64,000 nucleotides of DNA from Paraglaciecola sp. MB-3u-78 (GTDB taxonomy: Bacteria > Pseudomonadota > Gammaproteobacteria > Enterobacterales > Alteromonadaceae), in the NCBI RefSeq assembly GCF_002835935.1, contig NZ_PJCF01000004.1:1-64000 (forward strand). The letters are read 5' to 3'. Made by a program: the position numbers and the translations under genes. The notes below the pieces were generated by a model. That model did no database searches. It saw only the letters and a list, made by a program, of their open reading frames with translations, and was not told the origin of the DNA. This document shows, in pieces, positions 34,862 to 44,700 of the stretch (its first letter is position 1; each line of letters opens with the position of its first letter).

Positions 34862-36656
34862 TGTCTGACTCGTGATGTTGATTTTGTTGAGTTTGCCAAA
34901 GCTGATTATAAGCGCCGTTTAAGTCTAGTAGCTGACGATGACTACCTTGCTCTAATATCCGCCCATTGCCCATCACCACAATTTTATCAGCATCGACAAT
35001 AGTGGATAAGCGGTGTGCAATCACGAGACTCGTGTGGCCTTGTGATATTTCTTTTAGTGCAGTCAAAATTGCTTGTTCCGATTGACTGTCTAGAGAGGAT
35101 GTTGCCTCGTCGAAAACCATAATAGGCGGACGCTTTAATATGGTTCTAGCAATGGCGACACGTTGTTTTTCGCCACCGGAGAGCTTAAGACCTCGCTCAC
35201 CGACAGACGTTTGCTCACCATTTGGAAGTGAGGTGATAAAGGCGCGAAGATGGGCTAAGTCAATGGCTTGTTGTACTTCAGCATCAGACGCATCTGGCCG
35301 TCCGTAACGAATATTCTCAAAGATAGTATCATTGAATAACACCGTATCTTGGGGAACAATACCTATGGCCTTGCGCAATGAGTGTTGATTGACCTTACTG
35401 ATATCTTGCCCGTCAATACTGATGCTGCCGTTTGCAGAATCGTAAAATCTAAATAACAATTTAACTAAAGTTGACTTGCCCGAACCACTTTCACCCACCA
35501 CTGCGACTTTTTGCCCAGGTAGGATGTCAAAACTAATATCGTGCAAAATAGTGCGGTCGGGGCGATAACTAAATTGCACTTGGTAAAAGCTTATTTTTCC
35601 TTGGCTAATTTCTAAGTCTTTGGCACTTTCATCTATCGGCACATTAGGCTGTTTATCTAATAGGTTAAATAGATTTTCTATATTAGCTAACGAACCCCGT
35701 ATTTCTCGGTAAACAAAGCCCAAAAAATTTAATGGCATAAAAATCTGCATGGTGAAGGCATTGATCAATACAAAGTCACCGATGGTCATTTTTCCCTGTG
35801 CAACGTTATAGGCGGCCAATGCCATCATACTGGTCATTGCAATCGCGATAATCGACGCTTGACCACCGTTTAATGCAAACAACGACAAGCGGTTTTTACG
35901 TCGTGCGTTTTCCCAGTTGGTTAAGTCAACATCATATCTGTTTGCTTCGTAATTTTCGTTATTGAAATACTTAACCGTTTCGTAGTTCAGTAAGCTGTCA
36001 ATGGCTCTTGAGCTAGTGCTGGAATCTGCTTGATTAACTTCCCGTACATACTTAGTGCGCCAGTCCGTTGCTCTGACTGAAAAACCTATATAAACGACCA
36101 CCGAAACCAAAATTATCAGTGCAAAACTTACCCCATAGTTGTAGAACAATACGCCAACAACAACGGCTATTTCAAATAACGTTGGTACAATATTGAAAAC
36201 TAAAAAGCGCATTAAAAAACTGATACCGCTGGTGCCGCGCTCGATGTCTCTAGATAGTCCACCTGTTTGCCTGTTGAGGTGAAAATCTAAATCTAGATTA
36301 TGTAAGTGACGAAACACTTGTAAACCTAAACGGCGCATAGCTCGCTCGGTTACTCGTCCGAAAAGGGTGTCTCTTATCTCGCCAAACAATACATTAGCTA
36401 AACGTAGCATCCCATAGGCTGCTACTAAGCCAAAAGGCACCAGTATTATAGCGTCGGGCGCGCGTTCTGCATTCAGTTCATCAACGGTATACTTGAGGAT
36501 AAACGGCAGATAAATACTAGCGGTTTTGGCGGCAATTAAACAAAGCAGAGCAAGTCCTACTCTCAGTTTAAATTCAGTTAAATAAGGCCATAACTGAGAA
36601 AATATACGCCAGTTAATTGGGGTGTCGTCATTAATTGGATGTCGATTAGATCGCAT
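34854..36656 (-). CDS. ABC transporter, fused permease-ATPase (Atm1/HMT1-like)
   Basis: 600 aa, a half-transporter acting as a dimer. About six membrane helices fill the first 310 residues. The nucleotide-binding domain has Walker A GESGSGKST, signature LSGGEKQR, Walker B PIMVFDEATSSLDS and H-loop AHRLST. The order and the phrase GGLSRDIERGTSGISFLMRFLVFNI resemble Atm1/HMT1-type exporters (glutathione-linked or metal-related substrates) rather than MsbA. Substrate not proven. First gene of a three-gene operon. Confidence 0.92.
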   Translation of the reverse strand: MRSNRHPINDDTPINWRIFSQLWPYLTEFKLRVGLALLCLIAAKTASIYLPFILKYTVDELNAERAPDAIILVPFGLVAAYGMLRLANVLFGEIRDTLFGRVTERAMRRLGLQVFRHLHNLDLDFHLNRQTGGLSRDIERGTSGISFLMRFLVFNIVPTLFEIAVVVGVLFYNYGVSFALIILVSVVVYIGFSVRATDWRTKYVREVNQADSSTSSRAIDSLLNYETVKYFNNENYEANRYDVDLTNWENARRKNRLSLFALNGGQASIIAIAMTSMMALAAYNVAQGKMTIGDFVLINAFTMQIFMPLNFLGFVYREIRGSLANIENLFNLLDKQPNVPIDESAKDLEISQGKISFYQVQFSYRPDRTILHDISFDILPGQKVAVVGESGSGKSTLVKLLFRFYDSANGSISIDGQDISKVNQHSLRKAIGIVPQDTVLFNDTIFENIRYGRPDASDAEVQQAIDLAHLRAFITSLPNGEQTSVGERGLKLSGGEKQRVAIARTILKRPPIMVFDEATSSLDSQSEQAILTALKEISQGHTSLVIAHRLSTIVDADKIVVMGNGRILEQGSHRQLLDLNGAYNQLWQTQQNQHHESDNG

Positions 36657-36704
36657 GAGTTGAGTGTTTTACCTTAGGTATTCATTTCGTTTTTTGTCTA
36701 GGAT

Positions 36705-37793
36705 TTAGCTAATAATGCAGCGATTTCGCCCTTGTTCCTTGGCTTTATAAAGGTTGGTATCTGCTTTTGTGATTGCTTGGTTAATCGTATCAGTTGCAGC
36801 AATTTGATGTAATCCAATACTAATCGAAATACTGAAGATTTTATCGTCTTGTGTATAGGGTTTTTTTTCAATTTGGCTTCTGAGTTTTTCTGCCAATTGC
36901 ATCCCCTGGTTGCCATTGGTTTCAGGTAACAAAAATAAGTATTCTTCGCCGCCCCATCTTGCCAGCGAGTCTTGTTTACGCAGTCCAGATTTAAAAATAG
37001 TGCCCAAGCTTTTGATTATTTCATCGCCTTTATCATGACCATATTGGTCGTTGACGGCTTTGAAATGATCGATATCACACATCATCACAGTTAAATCATT
37101 GTTGTAGCGTTGGCTTCGTTCAAATTCATTTTGTAACTTCTCTCGCATTCCGCGGCGGTTCAATAGCCCTGACAAAGGATCTTCCATGGCCTGCCTTTCG
37201 AACTTTTGACTCATCTCTTGGATCCGATTAAATGAGTTTTGTCTAACATACTCGTAAAACGCAAATAAGCATGAAACGGTTAAAAACGAATAGATCAATC
37301 TAGACTTAAATTCAAAGGTGTAAGACGTGGCAAGCCATTCATCATTCGGATAAAACATCAAAACACTAATAATCAAAACAAATAAGCCAATATTTCGAGT
37401 GCCTTTGCGCATCCCCCCAAAAAATAACGCTACTGGCGGCACGATATAAATCCACAACGGACCTGTACCATTCACTCCTCCGGTGAACACTAGGTAAATC
37501 ATCAACAACATAAGTGAGATCGTCAATAAATTTGCTGAGAATTTGTAAGGGTTGGCAAAACGCTTGGAGCGAAGAATTAGATGTGAACTAAAAAACAGCA
37601 GACTGGCAATCAGCAATACAATACCAATCAATCTATCTTGCCTAATAAATGCACTAACACCCATCAGGAAAGTGATACTGTAACCTATAAAACCAAACAA
37701 ATTGGCAACAAAAATATGTTGATTTGCCTCTGTATCACTTGATTGCACTACGCCAGTATTTAAATAATTTTTAATCAGCCTTTTAAAATCCAT
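36705..37793 (-). CDS. Membrane diguanylate cyclase (GGDEF domain, GGEEY variant)
   Basis: 362 aa. About six membrane helices in the first ~190 residues form a sensor of unknown ligand; the GGDEF domain fills the rest (DPLSGLLNRRGM to KEQGRNR). The active-site signature reads GGEEY rather than GGDEF or GGEEF; the Tyr replaces a usually conserved Phe, so activity is likely but unproven. The metal-binding DIDHFK motif is intact. It lies downstream of the pqi genes on the same strand, 10 bases after pqiC. Confidence 0.9.
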   Translation of the reverse strand: MDFKRLIKNYLNTGVVQSSDTEANQHIFVANLFGFIGYSITFLMGVSAFIRQDRLIGIVLLIASLLFFSSHLILRSKRFANPYKFSANLLTISLMLLMIYLVFTGGVNGTGPLWIYIVPPVALFFGGMRKGTRNIGLFVLIISVLMFYPNDEWLATSYTFEFKSRLIYSFLTVSCLFAFYEYVRQNSFNRIQEMSQKFERQAMEDPLSGLLNRRGMREKLQNEFERSQRYNNDLTVMMCDIDHFKAVNDQYGHDKGDEIIKSLGTIFKSGLRKQDSLARWGGEEYLFLLPETNGNQGMQLAEKLRSQIEKKPYTQDDKIFSISISIGLHQIAATDTINQAITKADTNLYKAKEQGRNRCIIS

Positions 37794-37802
37794 AAACTAC
37801 AT

Positions 37803-38405
37803 CTAATTATTCGGCAAAGCCGCAATATCCTTTTCTATTTGTTTGGCTAGATTGTTAATCAACATTCTCAGTTTTTCAACTGCATGGGCATAGCCATCTT
37901 TCTGTAAATCTGATTTAAAAAAGAAGGCATGACTTGATGTAGCACGCTCTTCGTTTTTAGCCGTCTTAGGATCCTCTATAGATAACCAATATCGTCCAGA
38001 ACTGACAACACTTGAATTGTCTGTGGCATGGAAATGCTCTAATTCGACCTTAATGCTAGCTGAGGCAAATACCGCGTTGGGTGAATTATATACCACGTAT
38101 TCTCGCTGGCCTGTTGTATTGAGATCATTAAGTAGCGCTTTATAAAATGAAGATTGCAGTTTTTCAGCCCACACATCTTGGTGTGAGTAATATAATTGAT
38201 ACTTGTCTACCTGCATGACCAAGCCAGACTGATTTAAATATTCGGCGACATCCACCATTTGCAATATAACTATGGGTTTTACTTGATTACTGGTGTTTGA
38301 AATCTTGTTTTCTGGCGTATGTAATAAATAATATTTCACCATCAATGGTTTTGATGTACAGCTCGCCAATAAAGCCAAAGTTAATAAAATAAAGACTATT
38401 TTCAT
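37803..38405 (-). CDS. pqiC: PqiC lipoprotein of the Pqi lipid-transport system
   Basis: 200 aa. A lipoprotein signal ends LLASCTS. The body is the ABC-type transport auxiliary (DUF330) domain seen in PqiC, starting KYYLLHTPE and including the segment SSGRYWLSIEDP. In E. coli PqiC is an outer-membrane lipoprotein that docks the PqiB tunnel. Gene order A-B-C with one base between pqiB and pqiC supports the name. Confidence 0.9.
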   Translation of the reverse strand: MKIVFILLTLALLASCTSKPLMVKYYLLHTPENKISNTSNQVKPIVILQMVDVAEYLNQSGLVMQVDKYQLYYSHQDVWAEKLQSSFYKALLNDLNTTGQREYVVYNSPNAVFASASIKVELEHFHATDNSSVVSSGRYWLSIEDPKTAKNEERATSSHAFFFKSDLQKDGYAHAVEKLRMLINNLAKQIEKDIAALPNN

Positions 38406-38406
38406 G

Positions 38407-40092
38407 TTAATTTCCCTGTTCTTTATTACTTAATGTTTTGCCTTTGGGTATTAACCTTGAGCCGCTTCCATCATTAAAAATCAAACTATTAGGTGTATTG
38501 TTTAATTGCAATAATAATGGTTGGAATTGTTGCAGGGTGCTCTGTAGTGTTTGCATAGTTTTATTGAGTTCGTCGCTGGTTTCTGAATCGGCTGAATAAT
38601 CTTTGGTCAATCTTGACAGGTTTTGTAAAGTGTCAACTAAGGTCGCACTGAGGTTTTCTTCTCTCATGGAGCTGATTAAGCCATCTGCTGTATTTGCCGT
38701 TGACTGCAACGATTGTGCTGCTTGAGCTATTTGTAAAAGCATATTGTTGGTATTTTCTGAAATGACATTCAGTTTCATCTCGTTAATACTGTCTAATATG
38801 GCAGTGACTTTTGCGGTAATTTCTGAGAATTCACCTGTCATAGTAGGAATAACCTCATAGCCGTGTATATGTTGAGATGCAAAAGGGGGGGCATCTGGGT
38901 AATGTTGTAAATCCACGAACAAGGCACCGGTTAATAGGTTACCGGTTTTTAACGTCGCTCTTAACCCCTTTTCAATCCAAAGACTGGTTTGTTTGCGAAT
39001 AAATGTTAAGCCTATATTATTGTCTGGTTGTTGCACGCGACCCGGTTGAATACTAATGACCACAGGTATGTCATAACCTTGCTCCAGCAAGCCATCTTGA
39101 TTGTTTTCTAACGAATTGATTGATATTACCTTTCCAATAACTAAGCCTCGATACTCAACAGGGGCACCAACTTGTAATCCTCTTACGGTATCTTTAACCC
39201 AAATGACATATTTAACACTTAGCTTATAACGCTCTCCAGACGCCGAGCTATGCGTCGGATGAATATCAAAAAAACTACGATCTTTGACTTCTTCGCCTTT
39301 GGGCATCCCTTCAGGGATCCCGAATGTGACTCCGTTTGTTAGCAGGGTTTCTAAACTACCAGTACTGACTTTTACACCGCTGGCGCCCAATTCCATTTGT
39401 ACACCACTGATGTCCCAAAACTTAGTGTTGGTGGTAATTAGGGTGTGGTAAGGCGCTTCGATAAAAGTGTTGTAATACACAACCCTCTCCTCAAAGTTGA
39501 AAAAAATATCTTCAAACTCACCCACTTTAATGCCTTTATAAACCACAGGGTCGCCTTTTTTGTAGGCAAATTCACTTTCACTGTTTAGGGTGACATGTAA
39601 TCCTGGCGTGCCCTTTGGGGTAACAGGTGGAGCCTCAAGAGCTACAAATGTTTCACTTTTTTGTTTTTCGACCCCAGGGACCATATTAATATGAGGACCA
39701 GACAAGATTGTGCCTAAACCTGATACACCGCTTAGTGACACATTAGGAGATACAATCCAAAACTGATTGTCAGAATGCAGTATTGCGGCAACATTTTTAC
39801 CCATTCTAACCGTCACTAACACACCACTTAAATCATCAGTAAGCTCTATGTTTTTGACTAGGCCTATATCCACATCCCGGGTTTTTATTTTGGTTTTTCC
39901 GGCTTCTAGTCCAGTTGCCGTTTTAAACTGAATCGTAATAAGCGGACCTTGGTTGCTCCATTGGTAATACACCATCCATATACCAATGAATAAGGCAACA
40001 ATAGGCACGAGCCAAATTTTTGATACAGTTCTGACCGGTTTAATTAAGGCTTCTTGAGGCAGGGTGGGTTGTTGCTGCAGATCTTGACTCAT
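38407..40092 (-). CDS. pqiB: PqiB, triple MCE-domain protein
   Basis: 561 aa. One N-terminal membrane helix (IWLVPIVALFIGIWMVYYQW) is followed by three MCE domains, beginning near ITIQFKTATGLEAGKTKIK, GLHVTLNSESEFAYKKGDPV and YVIWVKDTVRGLQVGAPVEY. A C-terminal helical region (TDGLISSMREENLSATLV-like heptads, Gln-rich) forms the long coiled needle. It bridges the periplasm and carries lipids between membranes. Overlaps pqiA by 4 bases (ATGA). Confidence 0.95.
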   Translation of the reverse strand: MSQDLQQQPTLPQEALIKPVRTVSKIWLVPIVALFIGIWMVYYQWSNQGPLITIQFKTATGLEAGKTKIKTRDVDIGLVKNIELTDDLSGVLVTVRMGKNVAAILHSDNQFWIVSPNVSLSGVSGLGTILSGPHINMVPGVEKQKSETFVALEAPPVTPKGTPGLHVTLNSESEFAYKKGDPVVYKGIKVGEFEDIFFNFEERVVYYNTFIEAPYHTLITTNTKFWDISGVQMELGASGVKVSTGSLETLLTNGVTFGIPEGMPKGEEVKDRSFFDIHPTHSSASGERYKLSVKYVIWVKDTVRGLQVGAPVEYRGLVIGKVISINSLENNQDGLLEQGYDIPVVISIQPGRVQQPDNNIGLTFIRKQTSLWIEKGLRATLKTGNLLTGALFVDLQHYPDAPPFASQHIHGYEVIPTMTGEFSEITAKVTAILDSINEMKLNVISENTNNMLLQIAQAAQSLQSTANTADGLISSMREENLSATLVDTLQNLSRLTKDYSADSETSDELNKTMQTLQSTLQQFQPLLLQLNNTPNSLIFNDGSGSRLIPKGKTLSNKEQGN

Positions 40093-41276
40093 AATGGTTT
40101 TTCTCCGCCTGTTAGTTTTTCTGTATCAACCCATATAAGTCTTGAGTCAAACGACATAGCTGCAAGCATGGTGCAAATTACTACGCCACAAAAAGCCAAT
40201 GCTGCATGGCCAGGTAATACATTTATGATGTTGCCTAATTGGATTAAGCTTACCAATACCGCCACCACAAACACATCTATCATCGACCAGCGGCCGACAA
40301 ATTCGGTGATACGGTACCAAAATATTCTTTCATTGTTGGCATGCTGTTGTTTGCTTTGAACTGAATAATTTAACCAGCACAAAATGACTATTTTCGCTAC
40401 CGGAATAAACACGCTAGCAATAAAAATAACCATAGCAATGGGGTATGAGTCCATCTCCCAAAGTAATATTACGCCTCCTAGGATTGTACTCGGATCGTCG
40501 CTACCCAGAACACTGGTATGCATTATGGGTAAAATGTTTGCTGGGATAAATAACAATACTGAGGTGAACAACAAGGCCCAAGTTGTTTGAATGCTGCGTG
40601 ATGGATTGATGGGCGCCTGTTCTTCTTTTATTTCGATTTTAAGCAACAATTTTAGCTGATATTTGTCCACATATAGCAGGGTAATAGTCATGAAAATGGT
40701 AAAAAGCAGATATGCGTAAAATGATAAACCTAATTCAATGTCTGCGATTGAGAGGATTTTAATTAAACTCACTAACACCCCAATCAAAAATATTTCAGCC
40801 ATGGTCCAAGGGAGCAAGTTAAATAACGTTTTTATGACCCAGTCAGCCTTTGTTGGGCGCATACCTAAGCTTAACGGCACTAACAAATATAATAAGCTAA
40901 TCAAAACAAATGCGGGAAGGATCAGGATTGCCAGTGCTTGAACTAATGCAAGGAGCCCATAGTCCTTTTCAACTAACACCCATAAGCTCCCAAGAATATC
41001 AATTGACTCATATTGCCCACTGGTACTGAACGATAGAAATTCAAATGGCAGGGATGCGAGCAAAAATATAAGTGAGGTGATCGCCAAAGCAATAATACGT
41101 TGCGATGCATGCTGGTGATAGACTGTGAGCTGCAAACCACATCGAGGACACACTGCCGCCTGCTTATGAGTCAATGCAGGCAACTTAACTAAGTAGTGGC
41201 ACTCATGACACAGCATAGTGTGTTGCTTAGATATTGTGGTCCTAGTTTCGATTGTGTCGATTGTTTCACTTGGCAT
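40089..41276 (-). CDS. pqiA: PqiA integral membrane protein
   Basis: 395 aa, about 8 membrane helices arranged in two related halves. The first half begins with a zinc-ribbon (MLCHECHYLVKLP and VCPRCGLQL); the second CxxC pair found in E. coli PqiA is absent, the second half starting at a plain helix instead. FWYRITEFVGRWSMIDVFVVAVLVSLIQLG is a family signature. It anchors the Pqi system in the inner membrane. First gene of the operon. Confidence 0.95.
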   Translation of the reverse strand: MPSETIDTIETRTTISKQHTMLCHECHYLVKLPALTHKQAAVCPRCGLQLTVYHQHASQRIIALAITSLIFLLASLPFEFLSFSTSGQYESIDILGSLWVLVEKDYGLLALVQALAILILPAFVLISLLYLLVPLSLGMRPTKADWVIKTLFNLLPWTMAEIFLIGVLVSLIKILSIADIELGLSFYAYLLFTIFMTITLLYVDKYQLKLLLKIEIKEEQAPINPSRSIQTTWALLFTSVLLFIPANILPIMHTSVLGSDDPSTILGGVILLWEMDSYPIAMVIFIASVFIPVAKIVILCWLNYSVQSKQQHANNERIFWYRITEFVGRWSMIDVFVVAVLVSLIQLGNIINVLPGHAALAFCGVVICTMLAAMSFDSRLIWVDTEKLTGGEKPL

Positions 41277-41365
41277 GGTATTGCTAATGTAATAAATTTT
41301 ACTGGGTTATTAAACATTAATTTATCACAATATTCAGTAACATATTTATGAATACACTCAGATAG

Positions 41366-42760
41366 TTATGTTTGTAAAGCTTGCTTTCGAGCTTCTACGA
41401 ATACCTTCACTGAACGCAGAATATCTTGTTTGGTTGTCGCCCAAGAACACAGACTAATACGTATGACACTTTGTTCATGCCAAACTGATCCACCACACCA
41501 ACATTCACCTGATTGCTGCACTAAAGATAAGGTTTTTTGAGTCAGTTGTTCGGTTTCACAATTTAGGATCACTTGATTAAAGACAACTTCATTTAATATT
41601 GTGAACCCATTATCCGCTAATAAATCTGCGAAAAACTGTGCGTGACTATGAAGTTGTTCAACCAACTCCGCTATACCAGCACGTCCTAAGTATTTCATGG
41701 CCGCCCAAAGTTCGATGGCTCTGGCGCGTTTTGACATTTCAGGGGTATACAACAAACCATCCCGCTGTTCACTGAGTTGAATATAACTGCCTTGTTGATG
41801 CAGGGCGCTCGTTAAGGCTTCGGCATCTTTGCATAATACAATGCCACAATCATAAGGAGTGTTAAGTGTTTTGTGGGGATCCACTGACCATGAGTCTGCT
41901 AGCTCCATGCCTTTAGTTTGTTCATCAAATACATTGGATGCTTTAGCCCATAATCCAAATGCGCCATCTATATGCACCCAAGCTTGAGCTGTATTTGCCA
42001 GCTGACACAATGTAGTAAAGTCATCGAACGCACCTGAATTTACGTTACCGGCCTGCAATACCACAATACAACTCTGATCTAATTGAGGCAGATTTTCGAC
42101 AATTAATCGACCTTGTTTATCACAGTCAACCCACTCAATAGAGGTGTGTCCAAAACCTAATAAACTGATGGCTTTAGCCACTGTGCCATGGGTTTGTTTA
42201 CCTAGTATTAAGCGTATTTTTGGAGCACCAAATAATCCTTGTTGATTAACATCCCACCCTAACTTTTGCAGTTGACGATATCTAGCTGCAGCGAGCCCTG
42301 ATAAGGTCGCAATTGATGTACCGCTGACAAACCCTGCCACAGTATGTTCAGGTAGACCAAATAGTTGATTAAGCCAAGTTTGACAAATACTCTCCAACTT
42401 AGATGCGATAGGTGACATGACATATAATGCTGCATTTTGATCCCATACGTCTGACAACCATTTAGTGGCCAAAGTAACGGGTAGGGCATTACCGTTCACA
42501 AACCCAAAATAACGGCCTCCAGTTTGAGCAACTGTATTAACTGAGCCTACAGTGTTAAGTTGCTCTAATAATAAAGCTGGGTCGCTGCTTGCCTCGGGTA
42601 AGGACTCATCAAAGAGAGTGAGTTTCTCAAGATTTGAAGCATTGGGGAATACCCGTTGGTTTGACTGACTATCAATATATTCAAACGCAGCTTGCTGAGC
42701 TTGTTTTAATAGATCTTTACTGTTTTGTTGAGCAAACAATTCGTCTTGCAGTGTAGTCAT
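41366..42760 (-). CDS. PLP-dependent group II amino-acid decarboxylase family protein
   Basis: 464 aa. The PLP-binding lysine is in SWSVDPHKTLNTPYDCG, and the Asp-His-Gly phosphate site is VHIDGAFGLWA. It belongs to the aromatic-L-amino-acid/tyrosine/glutamate decarboxylase family. The segment GFVSGTSIATLSGLAAAR shows the glycine-rich active-site loop. The substrate cannot be inferred from these motifs. Monocistronic on the minus strand. Confidence 0.9.
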   Translation of the reverse strand: MTTLQDELFAQQNSKDLLKQAQQAAFEYIDSQSNQRVFPNASNLEKLTLFDESLPEASSDPALLLEQLNTVGSVNTVAQTGGRYFGFVNGNALPVTLATKWLSDVWDQNAALYVMSPIASKLESICQTWLNQLFGLPEHTVAGFVSGTSIATLSGLAAARYRQLQKLGWDVNQQGLFGAPKIRLILGKQTHGTVAKAISLLGFGHTSIEWVDCDKQGRLIVENLPQLDQSCIVVLQAGNVNSGAFDDFTTLCQLANTAQAWVHIDGAFGLWAKASNVFDEQTKGMELADSWSVDPHKTLNTPYDCGIVLCKDAEALTSALHQQGSYIQLSEQRDGLLYTPEMSKRARAIELWAAMKYLGRAGIAELVEQLHSHAQFFADLLADNGFTILNEVVFNQVILNCETEQLTQKTLSLVQQSGECWCGGSVWHEQSVIRISLCSWATTKQDILRSVKVFVEARKQALQT

Positions 42761-42995
42761 TTTGGCTCCTCTGATTTTATGCGTATTATAGGTTTACTGC
42801 TGTGCTGTGATAGACACAGATCGTTTTGTTTGAGGTATGCCTTTTAAAAAGGTCATGAGACCAGCATGGACAAATTCCTTTACATGGATAGAGTGACGAT
42901 AGGGCTCGTTTATCTTTTCAATGAGCCAAATATAGGTTATCAACGTTCTAGATAAAATGATTTTAATTTATAAATTAACGACAGTTGGAACATTA

Positions 42996-43530
42996 ATGAA
43001 AAAAACTATAATCAGTGCCGCTATTGCTTCAGTATTTTTACTGGGCGCATGCAGCAAACAGGTAGAACAACAAACCAATATGGCTGAAAAAACAGCCAGT
43101 GCAGAGACTGTTAAAGGTTCTGCAGAATTAGGTAGCTTTGGTGTTGAGCTTGATGCCAGAGATGAGTCCGTTAAGCCGGGTGACGACTTTTTTAAATATG
43201 CAGGGGGTACTTGGTATAAAAACTTTGAAATACCAAGCGATAAAACCCGTTTTGGTGCATTTGATAAGCTAGCAGAACGCAGCAAAACACAAATTAAAGA
43301 ATTGGTAGAAGAAATGTTTCTTCTTAGCTTGGGCACAGGTATGGCGTGAAAAACGCACTGAACAACGCACTGAACAAAGTATGTTGTCGCAATTAAAAGG
43401 GGGGACTCATGCTCCGGGTCGTTACCGCGCATTGGCACCACGTAATCATGATGCTTGGTATGAAGCCTTTAACGTTCAACCTGAAGATGCGCTTTACTTA
43501 GCGCCAGAAGACCGTGTACGTATTTGGTAA
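42996..43530 (+). pseudogene. M13 (PepO/neprilysin-like) peptidase, large internal deletion
   Basis: The N-terminus has a lipoprotein signal (VFLLGACSK) and the M13 start sequence VKPGDDFFKYAGGTWYKNFEIP. After residue ~118 (from the ATG at 42996) the frame slips and stops at 43349, but the next frame continues as FFLAWAQVWREKRTEQ, then QLKGGTHAPGRYRALAP and LYLAPEDRVRIW, the exact C-terminal end of M13 peptidases. Some 500 central residues, including the HExxH zinc site, are missing. A 12-bp tandem duplication (CGCACTGAACAA, 43354-43377) sits just after the junction. The product cannot be an active peptidase. Confidence 0.9.
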
Positions 43531-43549
43531 GTAAGTTATCTACACAAAA

Positions 43550-43572
43550 AAAGGGCGCTGTATGCGCCCTTT
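43550..43572. terminator. Bidirectional terminator
   Basis: AAAGGGCGC and GCGCCCTTT with a 5-nt loop, with A-runs on the left and T-rich sequence on the right. It lies between the convergent M13 remnant and the oxidoreductase gene and can serve both. Confidence 0.9.
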
Positions 43573-43578
43573 ATTGTT

Positions 43579-44700
43579 TTAAGCTTTTGACGGGTTAATT
43601 AAGTATTTTTCACCGGTCTTTTTAGCGTTGTATTTGAGTACAGTTTTAGGTTGCATGGCCTCTTCTAGGCTAAGTTCTTCGGTAAAAGAAGAAGCAAAAG
43701 TAGTATTAATTTCATTTGCCACTTTTTTGTGTAATTCACCCACTTGAGCGGGAGCCAATTTGCCCAAGAAACGCATTAACAACCATCCGCCTATTCCCCA
43801 TGTCATACCATAAGCACGGTTAAGCACTGTTGGGGAAAAGTCTAAACCACCATAGATATACACTTGTTTGTTTGCTTCTGAGCCGTAGGTATTAAACCCC
43901 ACTGCGTCTTTACTGCCCACTGCTTCCATTGCAGTCAAAATGTCGCTGACTAGATCGCCGCCACCAATAGCATCAAAGGCAAGGGTGGCACCTGTTTCTT
44001 CAATTGCTTTATATAAATCAGCTTTAAAGCTGGGGCTAGAAGAATCGCAGATATGTTTAGCGCCAATCTCTTTTAAGATATCGGTCTGTTGTTGGTTTCG
44101 CACAACATTGACTAAAGGTACGTCTTCAGCAAGGCAGATTTTATTCAGCATTTGACCCAATGCCGACGCTGCAGCGGTATGCACCAAACCAGAATGTCCT
44201 TCCATGCGCATCGTCTCGACCATACCCAATGCGGTGAGTGGATTCACAAAAGATGATGCGGCATCTTTAGCTGTGGTGCCTTCATTATGCACAATACATG
44301 CTTGCATAGGCACACAACAATACTCGCTATATACTGCACCTGATAATACACCTACTGTTTTACCCATTAATGCTTTTGCAGCAGGGTGATCGCCAGCCGC
44401 AACTACCACTCCGGCACCTTCATTACCTATAGGTAACACTTGATCTAAACGTGACTTAATGCGCGGTAACATACCTTTGTGCACAGGTGCAGTCATGACT
44501 TTATTGTCTGCGTCATAAGTTGCTTCAGCTAAATTAGCTGGACCAAACATCGGCCACATATCTGATGGATTGATAGGAGCTGCTTCGATGCGAACTATGA
44601 CTTCATGAGATTTAGGTGTAGGTACATCCCGTTCAATTAGGGACATTTTAAGTTGTGCATCTGAAGTTATTTCGGTAAAGAGTTGTTTTGATTTTTTCAC
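43579..44700 (-). CDS. Zinc-independent MDR-family oxidoreductase (quinone reductase-like)
   Basis: 373 aa from the GTG at 44700, which has AGGAG upstream; the longer ORF from 44862 adds an unlikely 54-residue extension. It begins with the GroES-like domain (EVIVRIEAAPINPSDMW) and has the Rossmann NAD(P)-binding domain (GHSGLVHTAAASALGQM). A cysteine-rich zinc lobe is absent, so it is a quinone oxidoreductase/enoyl-reductase type that uses NADPH. Substrate unknown. Convergent with the M13 remnant. Confidence 0.88.
   Translation of the reverse strand: MKKSKQLFTEITSDAQLKMSLIERDVPTPKSHEVIVRIEAAPINPSDMWPMFGPANLAEATYDADNKVMTAPVHKGMLPRIKSRLDQVLPIGNEGAGVVVAAGDHPAAKALMGKTVGVLSGAVYSEYCCVPMQACIVHNEGTTAKDAASSFVNPLTALGMVETMRMEGHSGLVHTAAASALGQMLNKICLAEDVPLVNVVRNQQQTDILKEIGAKHICDSSSPSFKADLYKAIEETGATLAFDAIGGGDLVSDILTAMEAVGSKDAVGFNTYGSEANKQVYIYGGLDFSPTVLNRAYGMTWGIGGWLLMRFLGKLAPAQVGELHKKVANEINTTFASSFTEELSLEEAMQPKTVLKYNAKKTGEKYLINPSKA

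Noticed and set aside
42968-43441. Minus-strand ORF of 157 residues
   Set aside because: Antisense of the M13 peptidase remnant, whose coding signal on the plus strand is unambiguous.
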